This document shows, in pieces, positions 27,576 through 36,092 of a stretch of DNA of 64,000 bases. Position 1 is the stretch's first letter. The number at the start of each line of letters is the position of its first letter. The DNA comes from Massilia aurea (GTDB lineage: Bacteria; Pseudomonadota; Gammaproteobacteria; Burkholderiales; Burkholderiaceae_D). The stretch lies in assembly GCF_024753205.1 (NCBI RefSeq), contig NZ_JANUGZ010000003.1, forward strand, positions 186,001 to 250,000. Direction: 5' to 3'. Below the pieces are notes generated by a model. It did no database searches. It saw only the letters and a list, made by a program, of their open reading frames with translations, and was not told the DNA's origin. Position numbers and translations under genes: made by a program.

Positions 27576-28783
27576 ACGAACGCTTCCTGATCACGACCCT
27601 GTGCGCGCTGGCCTTGCTGTCGACCGTCGGCGCCTCCCTGCCCTACCCAATGCTGGCGCCGCTGTTTGCCGACGGCAGCATCCATGGCTTGAACAGCTTC
27701 CTCGGTCTGCCGCCCAAGCTGTTGCTGGGCATTGCGCTGATGATCAATCCGCTGGGCCTGCTGATCGGCAGCGCGGTGCTGGGGCCGCTGTCAGACGGCT
27801 TCGGCCGGCGCCGCGCGCTGCTGCTGACGACCGTGGGCGCGGCGCTCGGTCACCTGCTCACGGCCGCCGCGATGGTCATGGAATCGTATCTGCTGTTCCT
27901 CGCGGCGCGCTTCTTTACCGGTCTGCTCGAAGGCAATGGCGCCGTCATGCGCGCGCTCGTGATCGAACGCGTCAAAGGGCCGCTGCGCAATCACGCGCTG
28001 TCCTGGCTCAATGGTGCATTCAATCTGGGCTGGCTCGTCGGGCCGCTGCTGGGCGGTTTCACGATGGCCTATGGCGCAGAAGTGCCGTTTGCGATCGCCG
28101 CGGTCGCGCTGCTGCTCGGTACGCTCGGAGTGTTCCTGACGATCCCGGCGACGCCACCGGCCACGCACGGCCTGCGCTGGTGGACCGTCGCGCGTGAACG
28201 TCATGCGCTGACGCTGCTGCGCCATGGACCGCTGCGCACGCTGTTCATCATCCATCTGGGCTATTGCTGCGGCGTCGCGTCGCTGTACGAATACTTCCCG
28301 TTGTGGCTGGTCGACGTGGGCGGCTACGATGCGCGCCAGATTTCTCTGGTGAACATGGGCATGTGCGCGTTGATGACGACAGCAGCGCTGTTCGCCGGCC
28401 ACGCCAGCCCCGTCGAAGGCCGCCTGCGCGCGGGCTGGTATGCGGCGGTGGGCGCCACGGCGATCCTGTGCGTGGGCTTAGGCAATCTGTGGATCGGCAT
28501 TGCGGGCATCGTCCTGTTCGGCGTGCCGCATGCGTTCTACAACACGGCGCTGCAAACCTGGTCGGCCGATACGTTCGCGGATTACGGCCAGGGTTCGGTC
28601 ATGGCGCTGCTGTCGACCATTTTTTGCCTGGCCAATATCCTGATGGCACTGTTGGGGGCCGTGCTGACGCTGATCGACACGCGACTGGTGCTGGTTGTCG
28701 GGGGTGTGCTGGCGGCGTGCGCCTCGGTGGCGCTGCGGCGCTGGAGCATGCGCAGTACGCATCGACAACTGGAGACCCCATGA
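27572..28783 (+). CDS. MFS transporter
   Basis: This 403-residue inner-membrane protein has about 12 membrane segments and the MFS loop motif GPLSDGFGRRRALL between the second and third. It probably exports drugs or small metabolites; the substrate is unknown. Its ATG overlaps the rstB stop by 4 bases and its stop overlaps the next start, so rstB, the transporter and the regulator remnant form one operon. Confidence 0.87.
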   Translation: MNERFLITTLCALALLSTVGASLPYPMLAPLFADGSIHGLNSFLGLPPKLLLGIALMINPLGLLIGSAVLGPLSDGFGRRRALLLTTVGAALGHLLTAAAMVMESYLLFLAARFFTGLLEGNGAVMRALVIERVKGPLRNHALSWLNGAFNLGWLVGPLLGGFTMAYGAEVPFAIAAVALLLGTLGVFLTIPATPPATHGLRWWTVARERHALTLLRHGPLRTLFIIHLGYCCGVASLYEYFPLWLVDVGGYDARQISLVNMGMCALMTTAALFAGHASPVEGRLRAGWYAAVGATAILCVGLGNLWIGIAGIVLFGVPHAFYNTALQTWSADTFADYGQGSVMALLSTIFCLANILMALLGAVLTLIDTRLVLVVGGVLAACASVALRRWSMRSTHRQLETP

Positions 28784-29201
28784 ACACCTCGGAACGCATC
28801 CTGATGCAACTGAAAATGCGCGGCCCTCAGACCGCCCAGGCACTGGCCGCGCAACTCGACCTGACTTCGATGGGCGTACGCCGCCATCTGGAGAGTGCGC
28901 TCGAAAAGGGACTGGTCGGGTATGAGGACAGCGGGGGCAAGGTCGAGCGCCCGGTGCGACGCTGGGGCTTGAGCCAGGCCGGGCAAGCACGCTATCCGGA
29001 TCGTCATGCCGAGCTCACGGTCGACTTGATTGGGCAGGTGCAGATGCTGTTTGCGCTGCGGCACGCATGTGCCAGGACTTTTGCCGTTCGGAGCTCGACG
29101 TGTTTGCGCGCGTGCTGGACCCGACAGTAAAAGTGGTCCGCATCGAGCATCAGTTGCATGGCGCCAGGCGCTGCGCCTACGCTGCATCGAAGGCAGAATG
29201 A
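28780..29201 (+). pseudogene. COG2345-type HTH regulator with internal deletion and frameshift
   Basis: The first 95 or so codons encode a winged-helix domain (SERILMQLKMRGPQTAQALA, then SMGVRRHLE) typical of SufR-like COG2345 regulators. The frame then runs into a stop at 29130. In another frame, from about 29050 to 29201, lies the C-terminal cysteine block of the same family, including CAAARMCQDFCRSELDVFARV and HQLHGARRCAYA. The central effector part is absent, so an out-of-frame deletion of roughly 240 bases has occurred. The truncated product would keep the DNA-binding domain only. The gene overlaps the transporter stop. Confidence 0.75.
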
Positions 29202-29266
29202 CAGAACGGCGCCCATAGGCGCCGTTCCGGTATTTCCTGCCTTACTTGCCTAGCTCATTTGCCGAC

Positions 29267-29596
29267 TCATTTGCCGACATTATGTGGAGCAGGCCGCACA
29301 TTCATCACGCCGAACCAGAGGTGTTCCCACCAGTGATCGCGCGAGCTCACCGTGACAAGACATGCCTTGTCAAATCCCGCCTTGAACACCAGGTCAGGAC
29401 ATTGATTCGTTGCCAGCGCATGGCGCTGATTCTCGGCATTGACCAGCGCGATGCTCAGCCAGATAGTCGCCATGGCGAAGATCGCCGCCAGCGACCACGC
29501 GACATGGTTCACGCGGCTGGTCTCAAACAGCTCTTCCTCTTTGGGCCGTGACCCTTCGTAGATCTTGAGGATGTCGCGTTCGACGTCGTTGGTCAT
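29267..29596 (-). CDS. Small single-span membrane protein
   Basis: This 109-residue protein has a charged N-terminus (NDVERDILKIYEGSRPKEEE), a membrane segment at about residues 31-52 and a C-terminal part with two cysteines and several Trp. I do not recognise it. Its ATG overlaps the dsbA stop by 4 bases, so it is made with DsbA and its cysteine pair might be a DsbA substrate. Confidence 0.55.
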   Translation of the reverse strand: MTNDVERDILKIYEGSRPKEEELFETSRVNHVAWSLAAIFAMATIWLSIALVNAENQRHALATNQCPDLVFKAGFDKACLVTVSSRDHWWEHLWFGVMNVRPAPHNVGK

Positions 29597-30255
29597 TTGG
29601 TCTGGGCTGCCTTCGTGACCAGTGCATCGAGGACCTGGCCAGTGGCCGTCATCAGCTGGCCCATGTCCTGGATCTTGTTCGATTGTGCCACAGTAGCCGG
29701 CGACACGACGTATTTACCATCGATGACAACGGTCGGCGTGCTGCTGGCCTTGTACGCTTCGGCAACTGCCGGCAGACGCTTGAGCTTGGTCTGGACGCCG
29801 AACGAGTTCCACGCTTCCATGAACTTGGCCTTGTCCAGCCCGTTCGAGGTCGCCCAGGCGATGATGTCCTCGTCCTTCATCAGGCGCTTGCGCTCGACGT
29901 GCACGGCGCGGAACACGCGGTCATGGTACTGCTCCAGCTTGCCCATGGCGTCGAGCGTCAGGAACAGGCGGGCTTCCGGATCGCTCGGGCCCTGGAACGG
30001 CAGCGGGATGCGGCGCATCACGATGTTGTCGCCCTGCTTCTTGATCCATGCATTGAGCGTCGGCTCGAACGCATTGCAGGCGCCGCAGTGGTAGGCGAAG
30101 AATTCAACGACTTCGACCTTCTTGCCGACAGTCTGGGTCGGCTGCGGCGCGGCCAGCACGGTGTATTCGGAGCCGACGCGTGGATCAGTCGGCGAAGCAT
30201 TGGCGAAACCGGCAACCAGGGCGGCAGCAACGAGGGCAAAACGCAGAGTGCGCAT
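29593..30255 (-). CDS. dsbA: Thiol:disulfide interchange protein DsbA-like, CGAC active site
   Basis: This 220-residue periplasmic oxidase has a signal peptide cut near ANA, a thioredoxin fold with VVEFFAYHCGACNAFEP and the cis-proline loop SSTPTVVIDGKYV. The active site is CGAC in place of the usual CPHC, which should change its redox strength. The start at 30255 gives a normal signal peptide. Confidence 0.9.
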   Translation of the reverse strand: MRTLRFALVAAALVAGFANASPTDPRVGSEYTVLAAPQPTQTVGKKVEVVEFFAYHCGACNAFEPTLNAWIKKQGDNIVMRRIPLPFQGPSDPEARLFLTLDAMGKLEQYHDRVFRAVHVERKRLMKDEDIIAWATSNGLDKAKFMEAWNSFGVQTKLKRLPAVAEAYKASSTPTVVIDGKYVVSPATVAQSNKIQDMGQLMTATGQVLDALVTKAAQTK

Positions 30256-30405
30256 AACATCCTTCCACAAATATGATTGAGCGAACGATCGCGAGATTAC
30301 CACTTTTTGCCCCTGCCCTGTCTGCAGGGCGCGATTTATTGCATTTGCTTACTGCTGAAACATGTATGCAAATACATCAGCCGTCCGCGCCCGGCAGAAC
30401 ATGGA

Positions 30406-32364
30406 TCAGAAGTCGTAGCGCAGCGACACCTTCAGCTGGCGGCCATCGCTCGGGTAAATTCCGGCGCGGCAGCTGAACGCATAGCTGTAGTGCTGGCGAT
30501 CAAGCAGGTTCAGGCCCGACACCGACGCTTCCCATGGGCCGAAGCGGTGCGCATAGCGGGCGTCGACCGTCGTGTACGACGGCACGCGCGCGCTGCAGCT
30601 GTTGGCAAAGTCGTCACCGAAACGCTGGCTGGCCACCCACTGCGCGCCGACATCGGCGGTCTGGCCAGTGCCTGGCGTCCAGGCCAGGCGCGTCGTCACG
30701 ACGTGCTTGGGCACCAGCACCATTTCGCGGCCGGCGTTCGGACCATCACGGAACTCGGATTGCACGTATTGCCAGGCACCGGTCAGGCGCAGGTTGTTCG
30801 CCAGCAGCGCGTTGCCTTCAACTTCCACACCCTGGCGACGGGTCGGGTCGAGATTGGTGTTGCTGCCAAAGCCGCCGGCCAGCGTCGGATCGAAGAAGAT
30901 TTCGTTCGTCAGGCGGTGACGGAACACGCGGGCCGTGGCCTTGCGCGCATCGTTGCCGAAGGCGACGCCCAGTTCCAGGTCGCGCGAGGTTTGCGGCGCC
31001 AGCACGTCCGTTGTGGCGCGGTACGAGTTTTCGTCGATATTGGCGATGCGGTAGCTGCGGCCGGCCTTGGCGAACACGGTTACCTCGCGCGCGACGTCGA
31101 AGCTGCCTTCGACCGTGAACGCGTTGACCGACTGCGCGGTGTCTTCCGGGTCGACAAACGCGAGCGGATCGGCGTACTCCTTGTCGAAGCGTTCATGGCG
31201 CGCGCCGACGGCCAGGCGCGCATTGTGCGGCGCGTTCCAGGTCAGTTCGTCACGCACGTAGATCGCCTTGGACTCCTGTTTGGCGTCGCCGGCCGAGAAG
31301 CTCGACGTCACCTGGCGATCCCAGCGGGTCAGGTCGATCCCGGTGACGAATTCGTTGCGCTTGTCGCCGAGCGTGGCGGTGTGGCGCAGGCGCGGCGAGA
31401 ACTGGGTCTGATCGGACTGGTAGCGCGAGGCCGATGGGAAGCCCGAGAACACATACGTCGAACCGACATCGCGCTCGCGGTGCGACAGCTCGGCTGCCAG
31501 TTCGATGGCGCCGATGCGGTGTTCGACGAACGCGCTGACACGGTCGGTGTCGAGCGAGCCGAAGTCATCCGGTGTGTTGCTCTGGGTCGGGATCGACTGG
31601 AACTGCGCTTCGGTCAGCGAACCCGGCAGGCGCGAGTCCGAGCGCGAGCTCTCGAAGCGCAGGCCAGCGCGGCCATTTGCGCCGTACGCATACTGCACGC
31701 CGCCGCTGAAGCTCGTCTGCTCGTACTTGTTGTTGTCGCGGTAGTTGTCGGTGCGGCGGTCGGCCACGGCGGCGTCGAACGACCACGGGCCGGCGCCATG
31801 CGCGATCGAGGCGCGCAGATCGAGCGCATCGAAGCGCCCGCCTTCCACGAACAGGGTGCCGCGCGTGCCGCCGCCTTGCGGACGGCGGGTGAAGATCTGG
31901 ATCACGCCGCCGGTGGCGCCGTCGCCGTACAGCACACTGCTGCCGCCGCGCGTGATTTCGATGCGCTCGACCGTGTCGACCGGGATGCTCGAGAGCACCG
32001 TGCTGGCCAGCTCGTTTTCATTCAGGCGTACGCCGTCGACCATCACCACCACGTTCTGCGCGCTGTTGGTGCCGAAGCCGCGCAGGTCCAGGCTGAAGTC
32101 GGGCGAGCCGTCCAGGCTCTGGCGGCCGAAGACACCGCCGATCTTGCGGATGGCGGCATTGACGTCGGCCACGCCGGCGCTGCGGATCTGCTCTGCCGTG
32201 ATCACGGTGGCGCCGATCGGCGTGGCGGTGGCCGGAAAACGGGCGGCGGTGACGACGACCGGCACCAGCGTTTCTTGCGCGGTAGCGAGGGTGGCGAAGG
32301 TGGACACGGCGAAGGCGCACGCCACAACGAGGGGCGCGCGGCGCGCGGGAGCTGCAAAAGTCAT
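30406..32364 (-). CDS. btuB: TonB-dependent receptor, BtuB-like (cobalamin uptake)
   Basis: This 652-residue outer-membrane receptor starts with a signal peptide ending ATAQ, a TonB box-like ETLVPVVVTA, a plug domain with LDLRGFG and VMVDGVRLNENE, GSSVLYGDGATGGVIQI, and a barrel ending with F. A cobalamin riboswitch in its leader makes corrinoid uptake the likely role. No ABC importer for B12 is next to it. It would be driven by ExbB/ExbD with a TonB encoded elsewhere. Confidence 0.9.
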   Translation of the reverse strand: MTFAAPARRAPLVVACAFAVSTFATLATAQETLVPVVVTAARFPATATPIGATVITAEQIRSAGVADVNAAIRKIGGVFGRQSLDGSPDFSLDLRGFGTNSAQNVVVMVDGVRLNENELASTVLSSIPVDTVERIEITRGGSSVLYGDGATGGVIQIFTRRPQGGGTRGTLFVEGGRFDALDLRASIAHGAGPWSFDAAVADRRTDNYRDNNKYEQTSFSGGVQYAYGANGRAGLRFESSRSDSRLPGSLTEAQFQSIPTQSNTPDDFGSLDTDRVSAFVEHRIGAIELAAELSHRERDVGSTYVFSGFPSASRYQSDQTQFSPRLRHTATLGDKRNEFVTGIDLTRWDRQVTSSFSAGDAKQESKAIYVRDELTWNAPHNARLAVGARHERFDKEYADPLAFVDPEDTAQSVNAFTVEGSFDVAREVTVFAKAGRSYRIANIDENSYRATTDVLAPQTSRDLELGVAFGNDARKATARVFRHRLTNEIFFDPTLAGGFGSNTNLDPTRRQGVEVEGNALLANNLRLTGAWQYVQSEFRDGPNAGREMVLVPKHVVTTRLAWTPGTGQTADVGAQWVASQRFGDDFANSCSARVPSYTTVDARYAHRFGPWEASVSGLNLLDRQHYSYAFSCRAGIYPSDGRQLKVSLRYDF

Positions 32365-32421
32365 GATGAATGTGTTCTCGGTAAAGGGCGCCCCGCTGCG
32401 TCCCCGCAGCCTGGCGTCGAA

Positions 32422-32440
32422 GGAAGCGCGTCGCGCTTCC
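32422..32440 (-). promoter_or_regulatory. Hairpin between riboswitch and btuB (expression platform)
   Basis: GGAAGCGCG pairs with CGCGCTTCC with almost no loop. It lies between the aptamer and the btuB start and may be part of the switching platform. Confidence 0.45.
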
Positions 32441-32444
32441 ACCT

Positions 32445-32635
32445 GTCCTGGCCGGTATCCGGGCTGGCAAGCGGACGCCCTCACCTTCCTGTCGTGCGGA
32501 CAGTGGTTATCGAGATTGTCTGCCGCGGCGCAGGATGTGCGGACGCGGCGCTTGTTGACCGTTGCGGGGGCAGCACACTTCCAGGACGGCGCGCGGCGCA
32601 GCCCTGTCGTGTTTCCCGTTTAACTTCGCGCGCTG
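32445..32635 (-). ncRNA. Cobalamin riboswitch
   Basis: On the minus strand the conserved parts appear in order: AAACGGGAA, then GCTGCCCCCGCAACGGT, CCACTG, GGAAGGTGAGGGCG, and GCCAGCCCGGATACCGGCC. This is the core of B12-sensing aptamers. It sits about 80 bases before the btuB-like gene, and B12 should lower expression. It accounts for most of the 332-base gap before the rbgA gene. Confidence 0.9.
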
Positions 32636-32696
32636 GAATGCGCGCGAGAGCACCAAAACGGCGCGATTATACCGTGTCGGCACGCGCCCTGGCAGG

Positions 32697-33644
32697 TCAG
32701 CTGCCGCGCTTGCCGCGCGACTGCTCTTCGAGCTTGGCAGCGAGCTTCTCGGCGGCCAGGCGGGCTTTCTCGGCCACTTCGGCCGCGTGCAGGGCCAGGC
32801 TGGCTGCGCGCGAATCCGGCGTTTCCAGGCTGATGCGGCCCAGGGCGCCCTGACGGTAATCCTGCAGCAGCGAGTGCGCTGCTTTTTCGTAGTCGTACTC
32901 GCCGCCGCGCACACGGAAGCCCCGGCGCATCGCCACGCCCTCGATCACGCCGACACCATCCATGCCCTCGGTTTTCAGGCCATAGCGCGCGGTGAGCAGG
33001 TGCGGGTAGCGCTGCAGCAGCAGCTCGCCCAGGTATTCCGCCACTTCTTCTTCGACCAGCGCATTGGTGCCAATGGCGTGGCTGGCTGCCAGCATCAGGC
33101 CGTCGGTGGCCATGGCGATCTTTGGCCACAGCATGCCGGGCGTGTCGACCAGCACCACGTTCTTGTTCAGGTACAGGCGCTGCTGGACCTTGGTCACGGC
33201 CGGCTCGTCGCCCACCTTGGCCACGCGTTTTTTCAGTAGCGCGTTCATCAGCGTCGATTTGCCGACGTTGGGGATGCCCATGATCATGATGCGCAGCGGT
33301 TTCGTTGGCACGCCGCGGTGCGGCGCCAGCGACAGGGCCAGATCGGGGATGCGGGCGACGTCGGCCGGCTTCTTGGTCGTCATGGGGTAGGCCGTGACGC
33401 CATCCTGGGCATCGTAATAGGCTTTCCAGGCGGCGGTGGCGACCGGATCGGCCAGATCGATCTTGTTCAGGATCTTGAGGCTGGGACGCTGGCGGAACTT
33501 GCGCAGCTGGTCCACCAGTGGGTTGCAGCTCGCCTCGGGCAGGCGTGCATCGAGGACTTCGATCACCAGATCGATGTTCTCCATCTGCTCGGCCGCTTCC
33601 TTCTTGGCCGCGTTCATGTGGCCCGGGAACCATTGTATCGACAT
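32697..33644 (-). CDS. rbgA: Ribosome biogenesis GTPase, RbgA/YlqF type
   Basis: The 315-residue GTPase has the circularly permuted motif order of the family: G4 NKIDLAD at about residue 60, then G1 GIPNVGKST at about 122 and G3 DTPGML at about 166. It acts in 50S subunit maturation. The C-terminus has an alanine- and lysine-rich tail that probably binds rRNA. Confidence 0.92.
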   Translation of the reverse strand: MSIQWFPGHMNAAKKEAAEQMENIDLVIEVLDARLPEASCNPLVDQLRKFRQRPSLKILNKIDLADPVATAAWKAYYDAQDGVTAYPMTTKKPADVARIPDLALSLAPHRGVPTKPLRIMIMGIPNVGKSTLMNALLKKRVAKVGDEPAVTKVQQRLYLNKNVVLVDTPGMLWPKIAMATDGLMLAASHAIGTNALVEEEVAEYLGELLLQRYPHLLTARYGLKTEGMDGVGVIEGVAMRRGFRVRGGEYDYEKAAHSLLQDYRQGALGRISLETPDSRAASLALHAAEVAEKARLAAEKLAAKLEEQSRGKRGS

Positions 33645-33833
33645 GCTGTTGCTTTCTTTATCTTTCGTTCAAGGTGCTATTTTACGCTGGTGGCGCACGC
33701 GAGCGTGGTGAACCCGCCACAGCTGGTCTTTCTCTTGCGCATGACGTTGAGCCGTTGCAACACTGTTGACATATTCGGCGTGCACACTTGCCCTTGGCCA
33801 CGCACGGTGGCGGGCCGCCAGCGGAGACGAACT

Positions 33834-33947
33834 ATGCGCGCACGGGACAGACTGAAACGATCGATGGTGCGCTGGTATGGCGTCGGCTTGCTGTGCTGCG
33901 CCATCGCGGTGTCCGCGCTGGTCGAGTTGCCGCTGGTGCCCTACTGA
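33834..33947 (+). CDS. Putative 37-residue membrane protein
   Basis: The product MRARDRLKRSMVRWYG begins with a basic segment and continues as one hydrophobic helix to the end. A GGAGA site lies 7 bases before the ATG. The frame ends 7 bases past the stop of the next gene on the other strand. It may be a small single-span inner-membrane protein or a chance frame. Confidence 0.4.
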   Translation: MRARDRLKRSMVRWYGVGLLCCAIAVSALVELPLVPY

Positions 33948-35161
33948 ACCAGACCCGGTTCGCTGCACGCAAGAGGTGGCAACGTGGCCGCCGGATCGAA
34001 CGCCGCCAAGCGCTCGCGCGCTGCCGCGCGGTCTTTCGCATACTCGGCCAGGTAGCGGCTGCGTTCCTCACTCTGCCATTCGTGATCGGGCACGCTGGCC
34101 AGCGACAGCGTGCGGCTGACCAGCACGGCCCCCTCGCGGCGCGCCAGCAGCAGCCGGTCCGGGTCCGCGTTCTCACGCAGCAGATAACCTTCGACATCGC
34201 GCAGCACCAGCGGCAATGGCGGCCCAGGGTCGGCGTCGTGCAGCAGCTTGCCGTGCACGCGCAACGCGACCGACTGCGTGCCCTGCCCCAATGGTTCGTT
34301 GAAGGTCGCCAGCGCGAACGGGCGGCCCAGCGCATCGTCGATGCGGCCACTGACCACGTAGCGCCCCGGCAGGCGCACGTCGAGCGGCAGCGTGAACTCG
34401 AGGGCGTCCGGGCTGATCGCTTCACGCGGTGTGCCGGTCCACATGGCCGGCAACTCGGGCGAATAGATCACGTCGAACAACACGACACCCGCGCGGCCAT
34501 TGACGCTGAAGCGCACTTCACTACGAATGGTGCCGTGAAAGCCCGCCAGTGCACTCGCTTGCGGCGCGAACGTGGCGCGCCAGTGTTCGCCATCATCCTG
34601 CGAAAACGCCAGCGTCACGCGGGGCGCGGGACGAGCTCCCTGCGCAGCCATCCCCTGGGCCAGCGCGCGCGTGATCACCAGCGGCAGTGCGGCGCCGTGC
34701 GCGTCAACAGCCCGCAGCGACAACTCGACCGTCTCACCCGCCGCCAGGTAGACGCGCGACTGCGCGGTCTGCACCAGCACGTCCGGATCGCTGTCGCCGC
34801 CATCGACACGCATCGGGTTCGATTCGCGCACCGGCTGGTTCGGATACAGCTGGTCCGGATGCTGCGCGGCCGGACGCGATGTGTGCGGGTAGCGGGTGTG
34901 CTGGAAGTAGCTGCAATAGGTGTGCTGCGTCAATCGAACCTGCCCGGCAAGCTGGCGCCGGCGCACTGTACGGTCGTCGCCGGCAGGATTCATGACCGGC
35001 ACGGGACCGAGAAAATGCAGGCCGGCCGGCGGCGCCGGTGCAGCACGTGGCCGCGCCGAATCGTTTTGGTGCCAGAACAGCCCGAGCATGAGCGCAGCGG
35101 CGACGACCAGCGCCAGCCAGACGGCGCGCCGCCTAGTTGGCTGTATCGACCATCGCGTCAC
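33941..35161 (-). CDS. Anchored exported protein, function unknown
   Basis: This 406-residue protein starts with a GTG at 35161 preceded by GGAG. One membrane segment (about residues 15-34) is followed by a large periplasmic part with beta-rich segments (LSLRAVDAHGAALP, LPLDVRLPGRYVVSGRI, and HDADPGPPLPLVLRDVEGYL). No known domain is recognised. The gene overlaps the end of the preceding gene by 29 bases, so the pair is co-translated and the two products probably act together outside the cytoplasm. Confidence 0.65.
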   Translation of the reverse strand: MTRWSIQPTRRRAVWLALVVAAALMLGLFWHQNDSARPRAAPAPPAGLHFLGPVPVMNPAGDDRTVRRRQLAGQVRLTQHTYCSYFQHTRYPHTSRPAAQHPDQLYPNQPVRESNPMRVDGGDSDPDVLVQTAQSRVYLAAGETVELSLRAVDAHGAALPLVITRALAQGMAAQGARPAPRVTLAFSQDDGEHWRATFAPQASALAGFHGTIRSEVRFSVNGRAGVVLFDVIYSPELPAMWTGTPREAISPDALEFTLPLDVRLPGRYVVSGRIDDALGRPFALATFNEPLGQGTQSVALRVHGKLLHDADPGPPLPLVLRDVEGYLLRENADPDRLLLARREGAVLVSRTLSLASVPDHEWQSEERSRYLAEYAKDRAAARERLAAFDPAATLPPLACSEPGLVQ

Positions 35162-36023
35162 GCATGACTCCGATGATGCCGGCCCAGTTGCCGTCGCCAT
35201 AGTGGTTGAAGCGTTCACCGTCGTCGCGGAACACGACCGAGTGCCAGCTCCACTTGACGCTGCCGCCCTGGTTTGGCGCGGTGCCCAGGCGCAGGTCGTC
35301 GCACAGCCAGTCGCCAGGATTACACAGCGAACGGCCCGCATTGCCGGCCACGCCGCCGCTGCTGTGGTAGGCCACGACTTCGTCGTCCTGGCCCGGCAAC
35401 AGGAACGAGTACGCGGTGCCGCGCGCGCCGGCGTAGCGATAGAACCAGACGTTGCGGGTGTCGTTGTGGTTGTACATGGCGCGCGCGGTGCTGGTCTTGA
35501 GGTCTTGCACGAGCGGCTCGGAGGTGGTCCAGGCGCCGGCGTTGGCGAGCTCGGAGCCGCCCGCCGCGCCGGCCGCGACGCGCACCCATTTGAGGTTCCA
35601 GCCGGTCTGCACGCCACCGCTGGCGGCGCACACGCCGTTGGCGTTCGCGCTGGCGTTCGTCACGGTGCGCGCCGAGCCGCCGTAATTGGCCAGTGTGTAG
35701 CCAAGCAGCAGATCGCCCGCGCTGTAGGCGGCGATATAGCACCAGTTCTGGCCCGTGCAGAAGCAGTCGAGCGCATCGCGCACGCGCCCGCTTTGCGAGG
35801 CAATGCTGCTGCGGCCATCCCAGTTGACTGCCTGCTTGTTGATGCCGGCCGGGGTAGCGGCCGGGCCCCAGTAGCGAAAGTCGCTGTAGTTGCCGGGCGC
35901 GCCGCCGCTGCTGCGGCCGTTGATCCAGAGCGTGTAGTTGGTGGCGCCCGCCACGGTGCTGGCCAGCAGCAGGCACAGGGTGCAAACAACGTAGAAGGCG
36001 TACGGGATGCGGCGGTGCTTCAT
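35133..36023 (-). CDS. Secreted protein, possible hydrolase, function unknown
   Basis: This 296-residue protein has a signal peptide ending VAGA and a mature part rich in Gly, Tyr and Trp with paired cysteines (CFCTGQNWC and others). The stretch YIAAYSAGDLLLGY has the look of an alpha/beta-hydrolase nucleophile turn and a WHSV motif near the C-terminus could supply histidine; this is inference only. It is the first gene of the pair with the anchored protein and is not related to other genes here. Confidence 0.6.
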   Translation of the reverse strand: MKHRRIPYAFYVVCTLCLLLASTVAGATNYTLWINGRSSGGAPGNYSDFRYWGPAATPAGINKQAVNWDGRSSIASQSGRVRDALDCFCTGQNWCYIAAYSAGDLLLGYTLANYGGSARTVTNASANANGVCAASGGVQTGWNLKWVRVAAGAAGGSELANAGAWTTSEPLVQDLKTSTARAMYNHNDTRNVWFYRYAGARGTAYSFLLPGQDDEVVAYHSSGGVAGNAGRSLCNPGDWLCDDLRLGTAPNQGGSVKWSWHSVVFRDDGERFNHYGDGNWAGIIGVMRDAMVDTAN

Positions 36024-36092
36024 GCTGGTCTCCTCGCTGCCCGGCGTGTGCCGGTGCTACGTTAGAGAGCAGAATCCCGCCGCGGTTCCCGA

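Noticed and set aside
30277-32853. 858-codon plus-strand frame opposite btuB and its riboswitch
   Set aside because: The minus strand carries a clear TonB receptor and cobalamin aptamer; the plus frame has no recognisable domain.
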